NCBI RefSeq assembly: GCF_017377795.1
Contig: NZ_JAFRDR010000003.1
Coordinates: 558,001-622,000 of the forward strand
Source: Williamsia soli
Lineage (GTDB): Bacteria; Actinomycetota; Actinomycetes; Mycobacteriales; Mycobacteriaceae
DNA length: 64,000 nt
Direction of reading: 5' to 3'
Below, one piece after another: positions 8,194 to 18,178 of the stretch; within the stretch, counting starts at the first letter, position 1, and each line of letters opens with the position of its first letter. The position numbers and the translations under genes are program-made. Under the pieces are notes generated by a model. It was not told the origin of the DNA. It made no database searches and saw only the letters and a list, made by a program, of their open reading frames with translations.

Positions 8194-8212
8194 GTCCAGA
8201 CACGTGTCCAGA
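8194..8212. promoter_or_regulatory. 19-bp operator in the CYP51/aldA divergent promoter
   Basis: GTCCAGA occurs twice, 12 bp apart (8194-8200 and 8206-8212), around the perfect palindrome GACACGTGTC (8199-8208). It lies between TetR (starts 8173) and aldA (starts 8228), just before the aldA ribosome-binding site AAGGAGG (8212-8218). Four related elements occur at 32860, 38911, 42941 and 48001. Confidence 0.7.
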
Positions 8213-8227
8213 AGGAGGCGATCGGCG

Positions 8228-9694
8228 ATGACGCTGAGGCCAGAAAGCAGCTCCGAGCTGTTGATAGACGGGAAATTGGTACCGGGATCCGGCGGCACCT
8301 TCGACATCATCAACCCGGCCACCGAGGAGGTGATCGGGCAAGCCGCCGACGGCACCGCAGCCGACATGGACGCGGCCATCGCGGCAGCACGAACCGCTTT
8401 CGACACGACCACCTGGTCACGTGATCCGGCGTTCCGCGCGAAGTGCCTAAGGCAACTACGCGATGCGTTGCAGGGCCACGTCGACGAACTCCGGGAGATC
8501 ACCATCGCCGAGGTCGGGGCACCACACTTCCTCACCTCGGGTCCACAACTCGAGGGACCCATCGCCGACCTGGGCTACTTCGCCGACCTGGCCGAGAACT
8601 ACGAGTGGAGTGCCGACCTCGGTCGCGCCAAGCCGATGGGCATCAAGAACGACCGCGTGGTGCAACGCGAGGCCGCCGGCGTCGTCGGCGCCATCACACC
8701 GTGGAACTTCCCGCACCAGATCAACTTCGCCAAGATCGGGCCCGCGCTGGCCGCCGGCTGCACCGTCGTGCTCAAACCTGCCCCCGACACCCCCTGGTGT
8801 GCGGCACTGGTCGGCAAGGTCATCGCCGAGGAAACCGACATCCCCCCAGGCGTCATCAACATCGTGACCTCGAGTGACCACAGCGTCGGAGCATTGCTCT
8901 CGACCGACCCTCGAGTCGACATCGTCTCGTTCACCGGCTCCACCGCCACCGGCAAAAAGGTGATGATCGCCGCGGCCGAGTCGCTCAAGCGGGTCTTCCT
9001 CGAACTCGGCGGCAAATCGGCGTTCATCGTCCTCGACGATGCCGACCTCGCCTCGGCCTGCTCGATGGCCGGATTCTCTGTGGTCACCCACGCAGGCCAG
9101 GGATGTGCCATCACCACCCGCCTCCTGGTGCCGCGCGAAAAGTACTCCGAGGCAATCGGACACGTGCGCGACAGCATGGCGGGACTGCCTGCTGGCGATC
9201 CGTCCGATTCCGGGACGATCTGCGGACCGGTCATCTCCGCAGTGCAACGTGACCGCGTCGAGAGCTACATCCAGCTCGCCCGCGACGAAGGCGGCACCAT
9301 CGAGATCGGTGGCGGACGCCCCGCGAACAAGGACAAGGGCTACTTCATCGAGCCGACGCTGATCTCCGGCGTCGAGAACTCGGCTCGGGTTGCCCAGGAA
9401 GAGATCTTCGGCCCCGTGCTCGTGATCATCCCGCACGACGGCGACGACGACGCGATCCGGATCGCCAACGACTCCCCCTACGGACTGTCCGGCGCGGTCT
9501 GGGGCACCGATCCCGACCGCATCAAGAAGGTGGTCGACGGCGTCCGCACCGGGACCATGAGCATCAACGGCGGGATCTGGTACTCCGCCGACATCCCCTT
9601 CGGCGGCTACAAACAGTCCGGAATCGGCCGCGAGATGGGTGTGGCCGGCTTCGAGGAGTACTTGGAAACAAAAGCCATCGCGACACCAGCATAG
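8228..9694 (+). CDS. aldA: aldehyde dehydrogenase (Rv0768/AldA-like)
   Basis: A 488-aa NAD(P)-dependent aldehyde dehydrogenase oxidising an aldehyde to its acid. Conserved parts are TPWNFP (Asn160), FTGSTATG, general base Glu259 in ELGGKS, nucleophile Cys293 in GQGCAITT and EEIFGPV near 390. The ATG at 8228 is chosen over the in-frame ATG at 8204 because AAGGAGG sits 9 nt upstream and because 8204 would lie inside the operator. M. tuberculosis AldA (Rv0768) has almost the same length and the same divergent context. First gene of a five-gene plus-strand operon. Confidence 0.92.
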   Translation: MTLRPESSSELLIDGKLVPGSGGTFDIINPATEEVIGQAADGTAADMDAAIAAARTAFDTTTWSRDPAFRAKCLRQLRDALQGHVDELREITIAEVGAPHFLTSGPQLEGPIADLGYFADLAENYEWSADLGRAKPMGIKNDRVVQREAAGVVGAITPWNFPHQINFAKIGPALAAGCTVVLKPAPDTPWCAALVGKVIAEETDIPPGVINIVTSSDHSVGALLSTDPRVDIVSFTGSTATGKKVMIAAAESLKRVFLELGGKSAFIVLDDADLASACSMAGFSVVTHAGQGCAITTRLLVPREKYSEAIGHVRDSMAGLPAGDPSDSGTICGPVISAVQRDRVESYIQLARDEGGTIEIGGGRPANKDKGYFIEPTLISGVENSARVAQEEIFGPVLVIIPHDGDDDAIRIANDSPYGLSGAVWGTDPDRIKKVVDGVRTGTMSINGGIWYSADIPFGGYKQSGIGREMGVAGFEEYLETKAIATPA

Positions 9695-9707
9695 GGAGCA
9701 AGAAACA

Positions 9708-10445
9708 GTGAGCAACAACAGATTCGCAGGCAAGACCGCCATTGTGACCGGTGCCGCCGGTGGGATCGGCGAGGTCTACGCACGGCAGCTGGCTACCGAG
9801 GGTGCCAACGTCGTCGTCGCCGACCTCAACGACGAGGCCGGCAAGCAGGTCGCCGCAGATATCGGAGGCCTCTACGTCAGCACCGATGTCGCCGATCCCG
9901 AGTCCGCGCAGGCCCTGGCCACCGCGACGCTCGACGCGTACGGACAGATCGACTACCTCGTCAACAACGCCGCCATCTACGGCGGGATGCAGCTCGACTT
10001 CCTCATCACCGTTCCCTGGGACTACTACAAGAAGTTCATGAGCGTGAACCTCGACGGTGCACTCAACGTGACCAGGGCCGTCTACGGGCACATGAAACCC
10101 GGTAGTGCAATCGTGAACCAGTCCTCGACTGCAGCATGGCTTTACAGCGGTTTCTACGGACTGGCCAAGGTCGGTGTCAACGGCCTGACCCAGCAGTTGG
10201 CGACCGAACTCGGCGGTTCCGGCATCCGTGTCAACGCCATCGCACCAGGACCGATCGACACCGAGGCCACCAAGTCGACCACGCCGGGCAACATGGTCAA
10301 GGACATGGTCGCCAAGTTGCCACTGTCCCGGATGGGAACCCCCGACGACCTCGTCGGCATGCTCCTGTTCCTGCTCTCCGACGAGGCGAGCTGGATCACC
10401 GGGCAGATCTTCAATGTCGACGGCGGACAGATCATCCGGTCATGA
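9708..10445 (+). CDS. SDR family oxidoreductase (Rv0769 position)
   Basis: A 245-aa SDR with TGAAGGIG cofactor loop (12-19), NNAAIYGG after the fourth strand, a Ser in NQSST and catalytic YGLAK. It starts with GTG 13 bp after the aldehyde dehydrogenase stop and overlaps the next gene by 4 bp. It matches Rv0769 in order and size. The expected reaction is NAD(P)-dependent alcohol/ketone interconversion on the intermediate handled by the aldehyde dehydrogenase. Confidence 0.88.
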   Translation: MSNNRFAGKTAIVTGAAGGIGEVYARQLATEGANVVVADLNDEAGKQVAADIGGLYVSTDVADPESAQALATATLDAYGQIDYLVNNAAIYGGMQLDFLITVPWDYYKKFMSVNLDGALNVTRAVYGHMKPGSAIVNQSSTAAWLYSGFYGLAKVGVNGLTQQLATELGGSGIRVNAIAPGPIDTEATKSTTPGNMVKDMVAKLPLSRMGTPDDLVGMLLFLLSDEASWITGQIFNVDGGQIIRS

Positions 10446-11293
10446 GCGAACACGCACCCGTCGGTTTCATCGGTCTGGGCAACATGGGACTGCCGATGGC
10501 GCAGCAGCTGGCCGGATGGGAAGGCGGATTGACCTTCTCCGACCTGAACCCGGACATCGACGTGGAGGGCGCGACACGGGCTGATTCCGCTGCCGAACTT
10601 GCCAAGTCCGCGAGCGTCATCGGAGTGACGGTCCTCAACGACGAGCAGGTTCTCGCCGTGGTGGCCGGGCCGAAGGGCATCCTCGAAACGGCGGCGCCGG
10701 GCACCGTGATCGCGATCCATTCGACGATCAGCCCCCAGACAGCAGTCGACCTGGAAAAGCGTTGTGCAGCAGAGGGCGTGGCCCTGGTCGACGCCCCGGT
10801 ATCCGGGGGTGCGGACGGAGCAAAACAGGGCCGTCTGGCAATCATGGTCGGTGGCGAGCGGGACGCCTATCTGAAACTGAAGGAACCGTACTCGCTGGTT
10901 TCGGACATGATGATCCATGCCGGGCCCATCGGGGCCGGTACCAAGATGAAGCTGGCCCGGAATCTCCTTCACTTCATCTCGTTCACCGCCACCACCGAGG
11001 CCTCTCGGCTCGCCGAGGCGGCCGGGATCGACATCGTCAAGCTCGGCAAGGTGGTTCGCCACACCGATGCGATCACCGGTGGGGCCGGAGCGATCATGTT
11101 GCGGGACAGCACTGCCCCGATTGCCAAAGACGACTTCTGGTACGACATCTTCACCCACGTGCGGGGACTCGGGGAGAAGGACCTCGGATTGGCTTTGCAA
11201 CTGGGAGCTGAACTGGGCGTGGAACTTCCACTGGGCGAGATCGCCCTGGAACGGTTTGCCGACGGCTTGGGCGTGGGAAGGGACAACGCATGA
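10442..11293 (+). CDS. beta-hydroxyacid dehydrogenase, hydroxyisobutyrate-dehydrogenase-like
   Basis: A 283-aa NAD(P)-dependent 3-hydroxyacid dehydrogenase family protein. The Rossmann motif is GFIGLGNMGLPMAQ (8-21), the substrate loop DAPVSGGADGAKQG, and the catalytic Lys lies in GAGTKMKLARN. The start at 10442 was chosen over a longer frame because it gives the canonical N terminus and an ATGA overlap with the SDR. It is equivalent to Rv0770. The natural substrate is a short beta-hydroxy acid or semialdehyde. It is distinct from mmsB at 58563, which carries the family's canonical N terminus and sits in the valine operon. Confidence 0.88.
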   Translation: MSEHAPVGFIGLGNMGLPMAQQLAGWEGGLTFSDLNPDIDVEGATRADSAAELAKSASVIGVTVLNDEQVLAVVAGPKGILETAAPGTVIAIHSTISPQTAVDLEKRCAAEGVALVDAPVSGGADGAKQGRLAIMVGGERDAYLKLKEPYSLVSDMMIHAGPIGAGTKMKLARNLLHFISFTATTEASRLAEAAGIDIVKLGKVVRHTDAITGGAGAIMLRDSTAPIAKDDFWYDIFTHVRGLGEKDLGLALQLGAELGVELPLGEIALERFADGLGVGRDNA

Positions 11294-11703
11294 CATCGGA
11301 AGAAACAACTGAGCAGCGTCAGAAAGGCTTGGACATGATGTCCAAGGTCTACGGCTGGGAGATGAAGGACGGGCCGGGAGACTTTTTCGCGCACACTGCC
11401 GATCACCTCTTCGGCGAGGTATGGACGCGTGAGGGGCTCTCGATCCGGGATCGTCGGTTGCTTCTCCTGGGCGCACTGGCGGCGACCGGCCAAACAGATG
11501 TCGCAGAGATCCAAGCGGGTGCCGCCCTTGGCAACGGGGAACTCGACGGTGACCAGCTTCGCGAGATCGCCCTCTTTCTCTGCTATTACATCGGGTGGCC
11601 GCAGGGCACCCGGCTCAACTTCATGTTCGGCGACGTCATCGGCAAGTATGAGAAAGCGCAGCGGAAGCAGGCTGAGAGCAACGGGACCCCAGCGAGCTCA
11701 TGA
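11290..11703 (+). CDS. carboxymuconolactone decarboxylase-like protein (Rv0771 position)
   Basis: A 137-aa all-helical protein of the CMD/AhpD superfamily, recognised from SIRDRRLLLLGALAATGQTDVAEIQAGAAL-type helices followed by LREIALFLCYYIGWPQG. It has no CxxC, so AhpD-like peroxidase chemistry is unlikely; a decarboxylase or lactone-handling role is possible. It overlaps both neighbours by 4 bp. The same gene follows the hydroxyacid dehydrogenase in M. tuberculosis. Confidence 0.82.
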   Translation: MTSEETTEQRQKGLDMMSKVYGWEMKDGPGDFFAHTADHLFGEVWTREGLSIRDRRLLLLGALAATGQTDVAEIQAGAALGNGELDGDQLREIALFLCYYIGWPQGTRLNFMFGDVIGKYEKAQRKQAESNGTPASS

Positions 11704-12683
11704 CCTTCTTCGCGACCCGGTACGACTTCCGGGCGCCTGGCGCCTCGCCGACCGCGCGTGCCGAACTGTTCGCGCGCGCGGTCGAGCAGGTCTCCTATCT
11801 CGATACCCACGATCAGGATGTCGTGATGCTGTCGGAGCATCACGGCTCCCCCGACGGGTATCTTCCGAACCCGTTGATGGTTGCCTCGGCGTTTGCGGCG
11901 GTCACATCGCGGATCATGCTCACGATCTCCGCCGTCGTCGTCAATCTGCATCACCCGCTCCGGCTCGCCGAAGACATCGCGGTGCTCGATCACCTCAGTG
12001 GTGGCCGGGTGTCGTACACCCTCGGACTGGGCTACCTCCCCGACGAATACGCCCAGCTCGGCGCGTCCTGGAAAACCCGCGGCGCCGACATCGAACGCAC
12101 GATCACGGTTCTGCGCCAGGCCTGGACCGGTCAGGAGTTCGAGTTCGACGGACGCCCGGTGACGGTCACCCCGACACCCCTGTCGCAGCCGCATCCCATG
12201 TTGTCCTACGGCGGAGGATCTCGAGCGGCAGCGCTCCGGGCGGCACGTCTGAACCTCGGCTTTCAGCCTCAAGTCGCCGACCCTGAACTGCGGGAGTTGT
12301 ACAACGCCGAATGTCGGGCCCACGGTCGAGAACCCGGCTTCGTCATGACTCCGCCACCGGGACCGTCGACGGTGTTCTGTGCCGAGGATCCCGATCATTT
12401 CTGGCGCGAGTACGGTGAGTTCCTCCTCGCCGACGCCAAAGCCTACGACGCCTGGCACGGCGACCACGCGTCTCATGTCAGGGACAGTTCGACGAGCGTG
12501 GCCGAATTACGAAGTGGCACAGGTTACGTCGTGTGCACTCCGGATGATCTCATCGCGCGCTGCCGGAGCCGGGAGTTCAAGCTCGTCACCAGCCACCCTC
12601 TGTGCGGCGGCATGCCAGAGAAGCCGTCCTGGGAGAGCGTTCACCTGATCGGCGAGAAGGTCATCCCCGCTCTGAAGGCCTGA
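11700..12683 (+). CDS. luciferase-like (LLM) flavin-dependent oxidoreductase
   Basis: A 327-aa TIM-barrel LLM protein using FMN or F420. Typical parts are SEHHGSPDGYLPNPL near 43, DHLSGGRVSYTLGLGY near 100-115 and MLSYGGGSRAA near 165. It could be a monooxygenase or an F420-dependent reductase; cofactor choice cannot be read reliably. Last gene of the aldA operon, overlapping the previous gene by 4 bp. Its 3' end overlaps by 23 bp the end of the convergent hydrolase gene. Confidence 0.85.
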   Translation: MTFFATRYDFRAPGASPTARAELFARAVEQVSYLDTHDQDVVMLSEHHGSPDGYLPNPLMVASAFAAVTSRIMLTISAVVVNLHHPLRLAEDIAVLDHLSGGRVSYTLGLGYLPDEYAQLGASWKTRGADIERTITVLRQAWTGQEFEFDGRPVTVTPTPLSQPHPMLSYGGGSRAAALRAARLNLGFQPQVADPELRELYNAECRAHGREPGFVMTPPPGPSTVFCAEDPDHFWREYGEFLLADAKAYDAWHGDHASHVRDSSTSVAELRSGTGYVVCTPDDLIARCRSREFKLVTSHPLCGGMPEKPSWESVHLIGEKVIPALKA

Positions 12684-13392
12684 CGTCGATGGACTCCGCG
12701 AACTCAGTGATCGACGCGCCCGTGAGCTCTGGCTGGATGAGTGGGAACAGATGACTCGCTCGAGGTATCACCGTCAGGTTCGCGCGCGGTGACACCGCTG
12801 CGAAGCGACGTTCGTTCACGCGGAACTGGTCCCACCCACCGTTCATGAACTCGATCGGACCCGGATACTGCGCGAGTTCGCCCAGAGCATCGAACCGGGA
12901 AACCTCGGCAACGACGTCCTTGATCGATGCCAACGCAAGGCCACCGATCTCCATGTCGCTCGACACCTGTCGTCCGACCGCGGCGCGGGTCAGCCACCGG
13001 CTCATGGTCGCAGCTTGCTCCGGCAGGTACGCGGTTGCGGCCCCGAAGGCACGGAACGGGGTGGCGAAGAGCCGGCTGGGTTGCGCGGTCGCGCACATCG
13101 CGACCAGGCCTGCGACCAGTTCTGGACGCCTGCCCGCGACCGCCATCGAGACGTAGCCACCCATCGACATACCGGCCACCACCGCCGGCCGGCCGAGCGA
13201 GTCGATTGCATCGACGATGGTGTCGACAGCGCCGGCGAGGGTGAAGGTCTCCTCCCTGCGCTCACCGTGACCAGGAAGGTCGGGATACACCACCCTTCGA
13301 CCGGGAATGGCAGCGGCAATCCGGTGCAGTGAGGCACCGCTGACGCGAATCCCATGGACGAGGACGACTGGCGTAGGTGCAGGCGCAGACAC
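12661..13392 (-). CDS. alpha/beta hydrolase
   Basis: A 243-aa soluble alpha/beta hydrolase with oxyanion motif LVHGIRVSG (11-19), DLPGHGER (38-45), nucleophile Ser76 in GMSMGG and a C-terminal PRASHLFP carrying the catalytic His. It resembles esterases or ring-fission product hydrolases. The GTG at 13392 was chosen because it precedes the first beta strand; upstream sequence in the same frame has no homology-like features. It is divergent from the amidohydrolase at 13468 and convergent with the LLM gene. Confidence 0.82.
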   Translation of the reverse strand: MSAPAPTPVVLVHGIRVSGASLHRIAAAIPGRRVVYPDLPGHGERREETFTLAGAVDTIVDAIDSLGRPAVVAGMSMGGYVSMAVAGRRPELVAGLVAMCATAQPSRLFATPFRAFGAATAYLPEQAATMSRWLTRAAVGRQVSSDMEIGGLALASIKDVVAEVSRFDALGELAQYPGPIEFMNGGWDQFRVNERRFAAVSPRANLTVIPRASHLFPLIQPELTGASITEFAESIDVRPSERG

Positions 13393-13467
13393 GTCGCCAG
13401 TATGCCTACGCTGCCGATCACCAGGCGTCTCCGGGATGAACACCGTCGGTGGGTAACGTGAAGAACT

Positions 13468-14367
13468 GTGTCTGAACCCGAAGCGCTGTCCGCCGCCGAG
13501 GCCGAAGCCGTTCGCGCCGTCTGGCAGCAACTCGGCCTGCCCGGACTGATCGATGTGCACACCCACTTCATGCCGAAGCCGGTCATGGACAAGGTCTGGG
13601 CGTACTTCGATTCGGTGGGACCCCTGGTCGGCCGGGAGTGGCCGATCACCTACCGCGCTGACGAGAACCGGCGGGTCGAGGTCCTTCGCGAGTTCGGTGT
13701 TCGCGCGTTCACGTCGATGATCTATCCCCACAAACCGGAGATGGCTGCGTGGCTCAACAGCTGGGCCGCCGACTTCGCCGCACACACGCCGGATTGCCTC
13801 CACACGGCGACGTTCTATCCGGAAGCCTCCGCGCCCGAGTATGTGAGCGCAGCCATCGAGGCCGGGACGAAAGTGTTCAAGTCCCACATCCAGGTCGGCA
13901 ACTACAGTCCGACTGATCCGCTGCTCGACGGCGTCTGGGGCGCGATCTCCGACGCGGCAGTACCGGTGGTCATCCATTGCGGATCGGGCCCGGCTCCCGG
14001 ACAGTTCACCGGACCGCAGCCGATCACCGAACTGCTGCGCAGATTTCCGAGACTTCCGCTCGTCATCGCCCACATGGGCATGCCTGAGTACGACGAGTTC
14101 CTGGATCTGGCAACAACATACGACCGGGTTCATCTCGACACCACCATGGCGTTCACCGACTTCGCCGAAGAGATGGCGCCGTTCCCGGCCCCCTCGGCCC
14201 ACAAGCTTCGCGACCTCGGCGATCGCATCCTCTGGGGCAGCGACTTCCCCAACATTCCCTACACCTACACCAGCGCGCTGGACGCCGTGACGCGGCTCGG
14301 CCTGGGTGATGACTGGACGCGCGGGGTGCTCTACGACAACGCCGCCCGGCTGTTCGCTATCGCCTGA
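13468..14367 (+). CDS. amidohydrolase-2 family metal-dependent hydrolase
   Basis: A 299-aa TIM-barrel amidohydrolase of the ACMSD/gamma-resorcylate decarboxylase type. Metal ligands are His31 and His33 in DVHTHFMP, a His in VIHCGSGP, a His in IAHMGMPE and an Asp in LWGSDFPN. These enzymes hydrolyse or non-oxidatively decarboxylate aromatic or cyclic acids. Start is GTG. It is a single-gene unit, with a structured hairpin right after the stop. Substrate unknown. Confidence 0.85.
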   Translation: MSEPEALSAAEAEAVRAVWQQLGLPGLIDVHTHFMPKPVMDKVWAYFDSVGPLVGREWPITYRADENRRVEVLREFGVRAFTSMIYPHKPEMAAWLNSWAADFAAHTPDCLHTATFYPEASAPEYVSAAIEAGTKVFKSHIQVGNYSPTDPLLDGVWGAISDAAVPVVIHCGSGPAPGQFTGPQPITELLRRFPRLPLVIAHMGMPEYDEFLDLATTYDRVHLDTTMAFTDFAEEMAPFPAPSAHKLRDLGDRILWGSDFPNIPYTYTSALDAVTRLGLGDDWTRGVLYDNAARLFAIA

Positions 14368-14377
14368 CCCGCAGATA

Positions 14378-14433
14378 CACACGTTCCAGCCAAAACCACA
14401 TGTTGCAACGTGTGATTTTGACTGAAACATGTG
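14378..14433 (-). terminator. 28-bp stem hairpin between convergent genes
   Basis: Arms 14378-14405 and 14406-14433 pair over 28 positions with no unpaired loop bases at the centre. On the plus strand there are 23 Watson-Crick pairs, one G:T and four C-A mismatches. On the minus strand all four mismatches become G:U, so the minus-strand RNA pairs at 27 of 28 positions. It lies just downstream of the minus-strand DUF2277 gene (ends 14449), so it probably shapes or terminates that transcript. There is no clear U tract. Confidence 0.6.
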
Positions 14434-14448
14434 GATTTACAGGGGGTT

Positions 14449-14730
14449 TCAGGTCTGGGCAGCCGCCCGGGCCGCGATCCGGGCCTGCACCTCCGGCCTG
14501 CGCAGCGGCGGAACCGTCTTCGGCGGTTGGCGCCGGGCCGGCAGCGACTGCAGTAGCTCCGTCGTCGCCGCCGTCACCCGCTGCACCGCGAGTTCGAAGG
14601 CGTCGACGCTCGCCGCAGACGGCTTCTGTACGCCGCTGACCTTACGTACGTACTGCCGCGCCGCCGCCTCGATCTCGACGTCGGTCGCGGGCGGTTCGAG
14701 ACCGCGCAGTTCAGTTATGTTGCGGCACAT
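14449..14730 (-). CDS. DUF2277 family protein
   Basis: A 93-aa protein starting MCRNITELRGLEPPAT followed by EIEAAARQYVRKVSG, the signature of DUF2277, a small soluble actinobacterial family of unknown function often found beside quinone oxidoreductases. The basic, Ala-rich C terminus (residues 65-93) looks disordered. The ATG at 14730 gives the canonical MCRNI start. It follows the quinone oxidoreductase by 10 bp and is probably co-transcribed with it. Confidence 0.88.
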   Translation of the reverse strand: MCRNITELRGLEPPATDVEIEAAARQYVRKVSGVQKPSAASVDAFELAVQRVTAATTELLQSLPARRQPPKTVPPLRRPEVQARIAARAAAQT

Positions 14731-14740
14731 CGGTACTCCC

Positions 14741-16931
<2,191 letters not shown>

Positions 16932-16954
<23 letters not shown>

Positions 16955-17237
16955 TGGTCGAACGTAGCGTGCGCCGGGCGCCGATGGAGGTGGCGATGAC
17001 AAGAATGGCCGCTACGACGAAGCAGACGGACGCGTAGAGGAGGCTACCGACCTGCGTGCCGTCCGAGGTGAACCCGTCGCGTGCGCCGAAATAGTCCGGC
17101 AGCGCCGATATCCAGAGTGCAGCAAGGACCAGCAGGTAGATCGGGCCGAAGACGCGCACGAACTGATTCGGGACCGGTCCCTGCCCACCTCGTCGTTCAC
17201 GATTCCATTGCGGGATCAGCACCGCCAGCTCGAGCAC
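16932..17237 (-). CDS. small membrane protein with two transmembrane segments
   Basis: About 101 aa, unrecognised. Two hydrophobic stretches, YLLVLAALWISALP and LLYASVCFVVAAILVIATSI, are separated by a short acidic/Gly loop, with a basic C-terminal tail (GARRTLRS). The start is uncertain: GTG at 17237 or 17222 would keep it clear of the epoxide hydrolase gene, which ends at 17276. It overlaps the phosphoesterase gene by 23 bp. Confidence 0.55.
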
Positions 17238-17275
17238 CGGCAGTGTCCCGTTGGACAGCTCGAGAGGGTTTCGTA

Positions 17276-18178
17276 TCAGTCCGTCAGAAAGGCGATGATG
17301 TTCTCGTTCACAGCCGTTGGTTGCTCGACCTGCAGGAAATGTCCTGCTTTGTCGATGATGTGCACTCGACTGCCCTGAGGTAACACCTCTCGAACCGGAG
17401 CGACGTATTCGACCTGCATACATCCGTCGTCAGCGCCGTGGAGATACAGGGTGGGCACTATCGGTGCCCCACGCCAGACTCGCTGTAACTCTCGGTAACG
17501 CGCCTTCGGACGTCGCGGCGACGGGACCGATCGGTAATACCGTAAGGCGGCCCAGCGGTTCTCGAGAGTGGGCAGCGAAGCGAAGACGTATTCCAGGTCC
17601 TCGGTCGCGTCGTAACCCGGAGACCAATCACTCCACAGCCATGGGATCAGGCGACCGAGAGATCGCTCCGAGATCAGGGGCAGCTGGTTGAACATGATGT
17701 ACCAACTGTTGCGCGCCTGTCGGCGCGATAGCCGCAACCGACTCCAGGTCGACAGATCGGACTTCGTCATCGCCGGCACCGGCGGCACCGACATCGACAC
17801 AACCGACCGAAACGGTGAATTCTCATACGCCGCCAGGGCGTTCGCGGTCACCGCGCCCCAGTCGTGCCCGATGAGCACGGCGTCCTTCCCGCCTCCCAGT
17901 TCACGGTGCACCCCGAGTACGTCATGCATCAGGGCGCCGATGTTGAAGTCGCGGTCGGACGGGATGTCGGTGGGCGCGTATCCGCGGGTGAACGGTGCGA
18001 CGACGCGGTACCCCTCACCGGCCAATGCTGGTCCCAGATATCGCCACGACCACGCTGAATCGGGGTACCCGTGCAGCAATATCGCCAACGGCCCGTCGGC
18101 GGGACCCCAGGTCAATGCCGCGATGGTGAGTTCGGGCAACTCGATCCGAAGCGTGCTCGGGGACGAGGCGCCGGTCAC
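17276..18178 (-). CDS. epoxide hydrolase-type alpha/beta hydrolase
   Basis: A 300-aa alpha/beta hydrolase with HGYP (36-39), nucleophile Asp106 in IGHDWGAV and His280 in KAGHFLQ. An Asp nucleophile with HGxP is typical of epoxide hydrolases (or haloalkane dehalogenases) rather than esterases. The two ring-opening Tyr residues are probably in the cap between 150 and 230 (NSWYIMF, LRYYRS). GTG start, overlapping the upstream amidohydrolase stop by 4 bp, so the two are co-translated. Confidence 0.85.
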   Translation of the reverse strand: MTGASSPSTLRIELPELTIAALTWGPADGPLAILLHGYPDSAWSWRYLGPALAGEGYRVVAPFTRGYAPTDIPSDRDFNIGALMHDVLGVHRELGGGKDAVLIGHDWGAVTANALAAYENSPFRSVVSMSVPPVPAMTKSDLSTWSRLRLSRRQARNSWYIMFNQLPLISERSLGRLIPWLWSDWSPGYDATEDLEYVFASLPTLENRWAALRYYRSVPSPRRPKARYRELQRVWRGAPIVPTLYLHGADDGCMQVEYVAPVREVLPQGSRVHIIDKAGHFLQVEQPTAVNENIIAFLTD

